Translations under genes and position numbers: made by a program | Assembly: GCA_001873755.1 (NCBI GenBank) | Contig: MNZT01000032.1 | Location: 1-6,534 of the forward strand | Direction: 5' to 3' | Length of the DNA: 6,534 nt | DNA from: Candidatus Wirthbacteria bacterium CG2_30_54_11 | GTDB taxonomy: Bacteria > Patescibacteriota > CG2-30-54-11 | Notes under the pieces: generated by a model | Database searches by the model: none | The model's input: the letters and a program-made list of their open reading frames with translations, nothing else | What the model was told of the DNA's origin: nothing | Shown here: positions 6,389-6,534 of the stretch, one piece after another | Layout of the letters: each line of letters starts with the position of its first letter | Position numbering within the stretch: position 1 is the first letter of the stretch

Positions 6389-6534
6389 ATGGATATGCAC
6401 AGCAAGAACGAACTGACGGCGGCAGTCGCTCCGCGCTACTTCAAAGCCACTAAACAAGAAAAACGTCTCATGCTCGACGAGTACTGTGCCAACACTGGCC
6501 TGGATCGCAAGTACACCTCTCGTAAGATGAAGAA
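6389..6534 (+). CDS. Insertion-sequence transposase, N-terminal part (runs off the edge)
   Basis: An open frame starts at ATG 6389 (a second in-frame ATG follows at 6395), after an in-frame TGA at 6374, and continues to the right edge (48 codons). The peptide includes LTAAVAPRYFKATKQEKRLM and LDEYCANTGLDRKYTSRKM. This is the N-terminal helix-turn-helix pattern (RY..A...EK..MLDE....TG..RKY..R.L) seen in transposases with a C-terminal retroviral-type integrase (DDE) domain, which itself is beyond the window. No clear Shine-Dalgarno site precedes the start. Its position, with the probable element tip only a few bases from the CRISPR array, suggests insertion into or at the edge of the array leader. 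The exact IS family is not assigned. Confidence 0.7.
   Translation, partial: MDMHSKNELTAAVAPRYFKATKQEKRLMLDEYCANTGLDRKYTSRKMK

Overview
The window comes from a bacterial chromosome of about 50% GC. Genes are closely spaced, and -35/-10 promoters and Shine-Dalgarno sites are recognisable. UGA appears to act as a normal stop: it ends the transporter gene, the broken gene and the partial gene at the left edge, and no in-frame UGA interrupts a conserved domain. This argues against the UGA=Gly code of Gracilibacteria/Absconditabacteria. The Cas12a-type CRISPR repeat is compatible with several groups, including members of the Candidate Phyla Radiation. No gene here fixes the taxonomy, so lineage is left open.

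Layout, left to right: (1) 1-162, the C-terminal end of an unrecognised plus-strand protein. (2) 212-2664, a tightly coupled two-gene minus-strand operon. The first gene encodes a soluble PRC-barrel/MgtE_N/CBS protein. The second, 2 bases further on, encodes an SLC11/NRAMP-fold transporter whose metal-site motifs are of the NRAMP-related Mg2+ transporter (NRMT) type. Promoter and ribosome binding sites are visible. (3) 2777-4066, a minus-strand polytopic membrane protein resembling GT-C glycosyltransferases, with its own promoter. (4) 4132-6019, a divergent plus-strand gene broken by one frameshift and two in-frame stops. Restored, it would be a roughly 630-residue membrane-anchored protein with an AMMECR1-like domain followed by an alpha-helical toroid-like region. 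(5) 6036-6082, a hairpin terminator that could serve both strands. (6) 6151-6311, a minimal CRISPR array (three identical 36-base repeats, two spacers of 27 and 26 bases). On the minus strand the repeats end in the Cas12a (type V-A) crRNA handle. (7) 6389 to the edge, the start of an insertion-sequence transposase, whose element probably begins only a few bases beyond the last repeat.

The MgtE_N/CBS protein and the NRMT-like transporter very likely form one Mg2+ uptake unit: a separate cytosolic sensor/gate resembling the cytosolic part of MgtE, and an NRAMP-fold permease. No cas gene lies in the window, so the array is either an orphan or its cas genes lie beyond the transposase. The best promoter for the array combines a TTGACA lying at the probable tip of the insertion sequence with a TATAGT inside the first repeat. 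This suggests the insertion may have rewired or disabled array expression. The broken gene, the insertion sequence and the very short array together point to a region undergoing decay or rearrangement.
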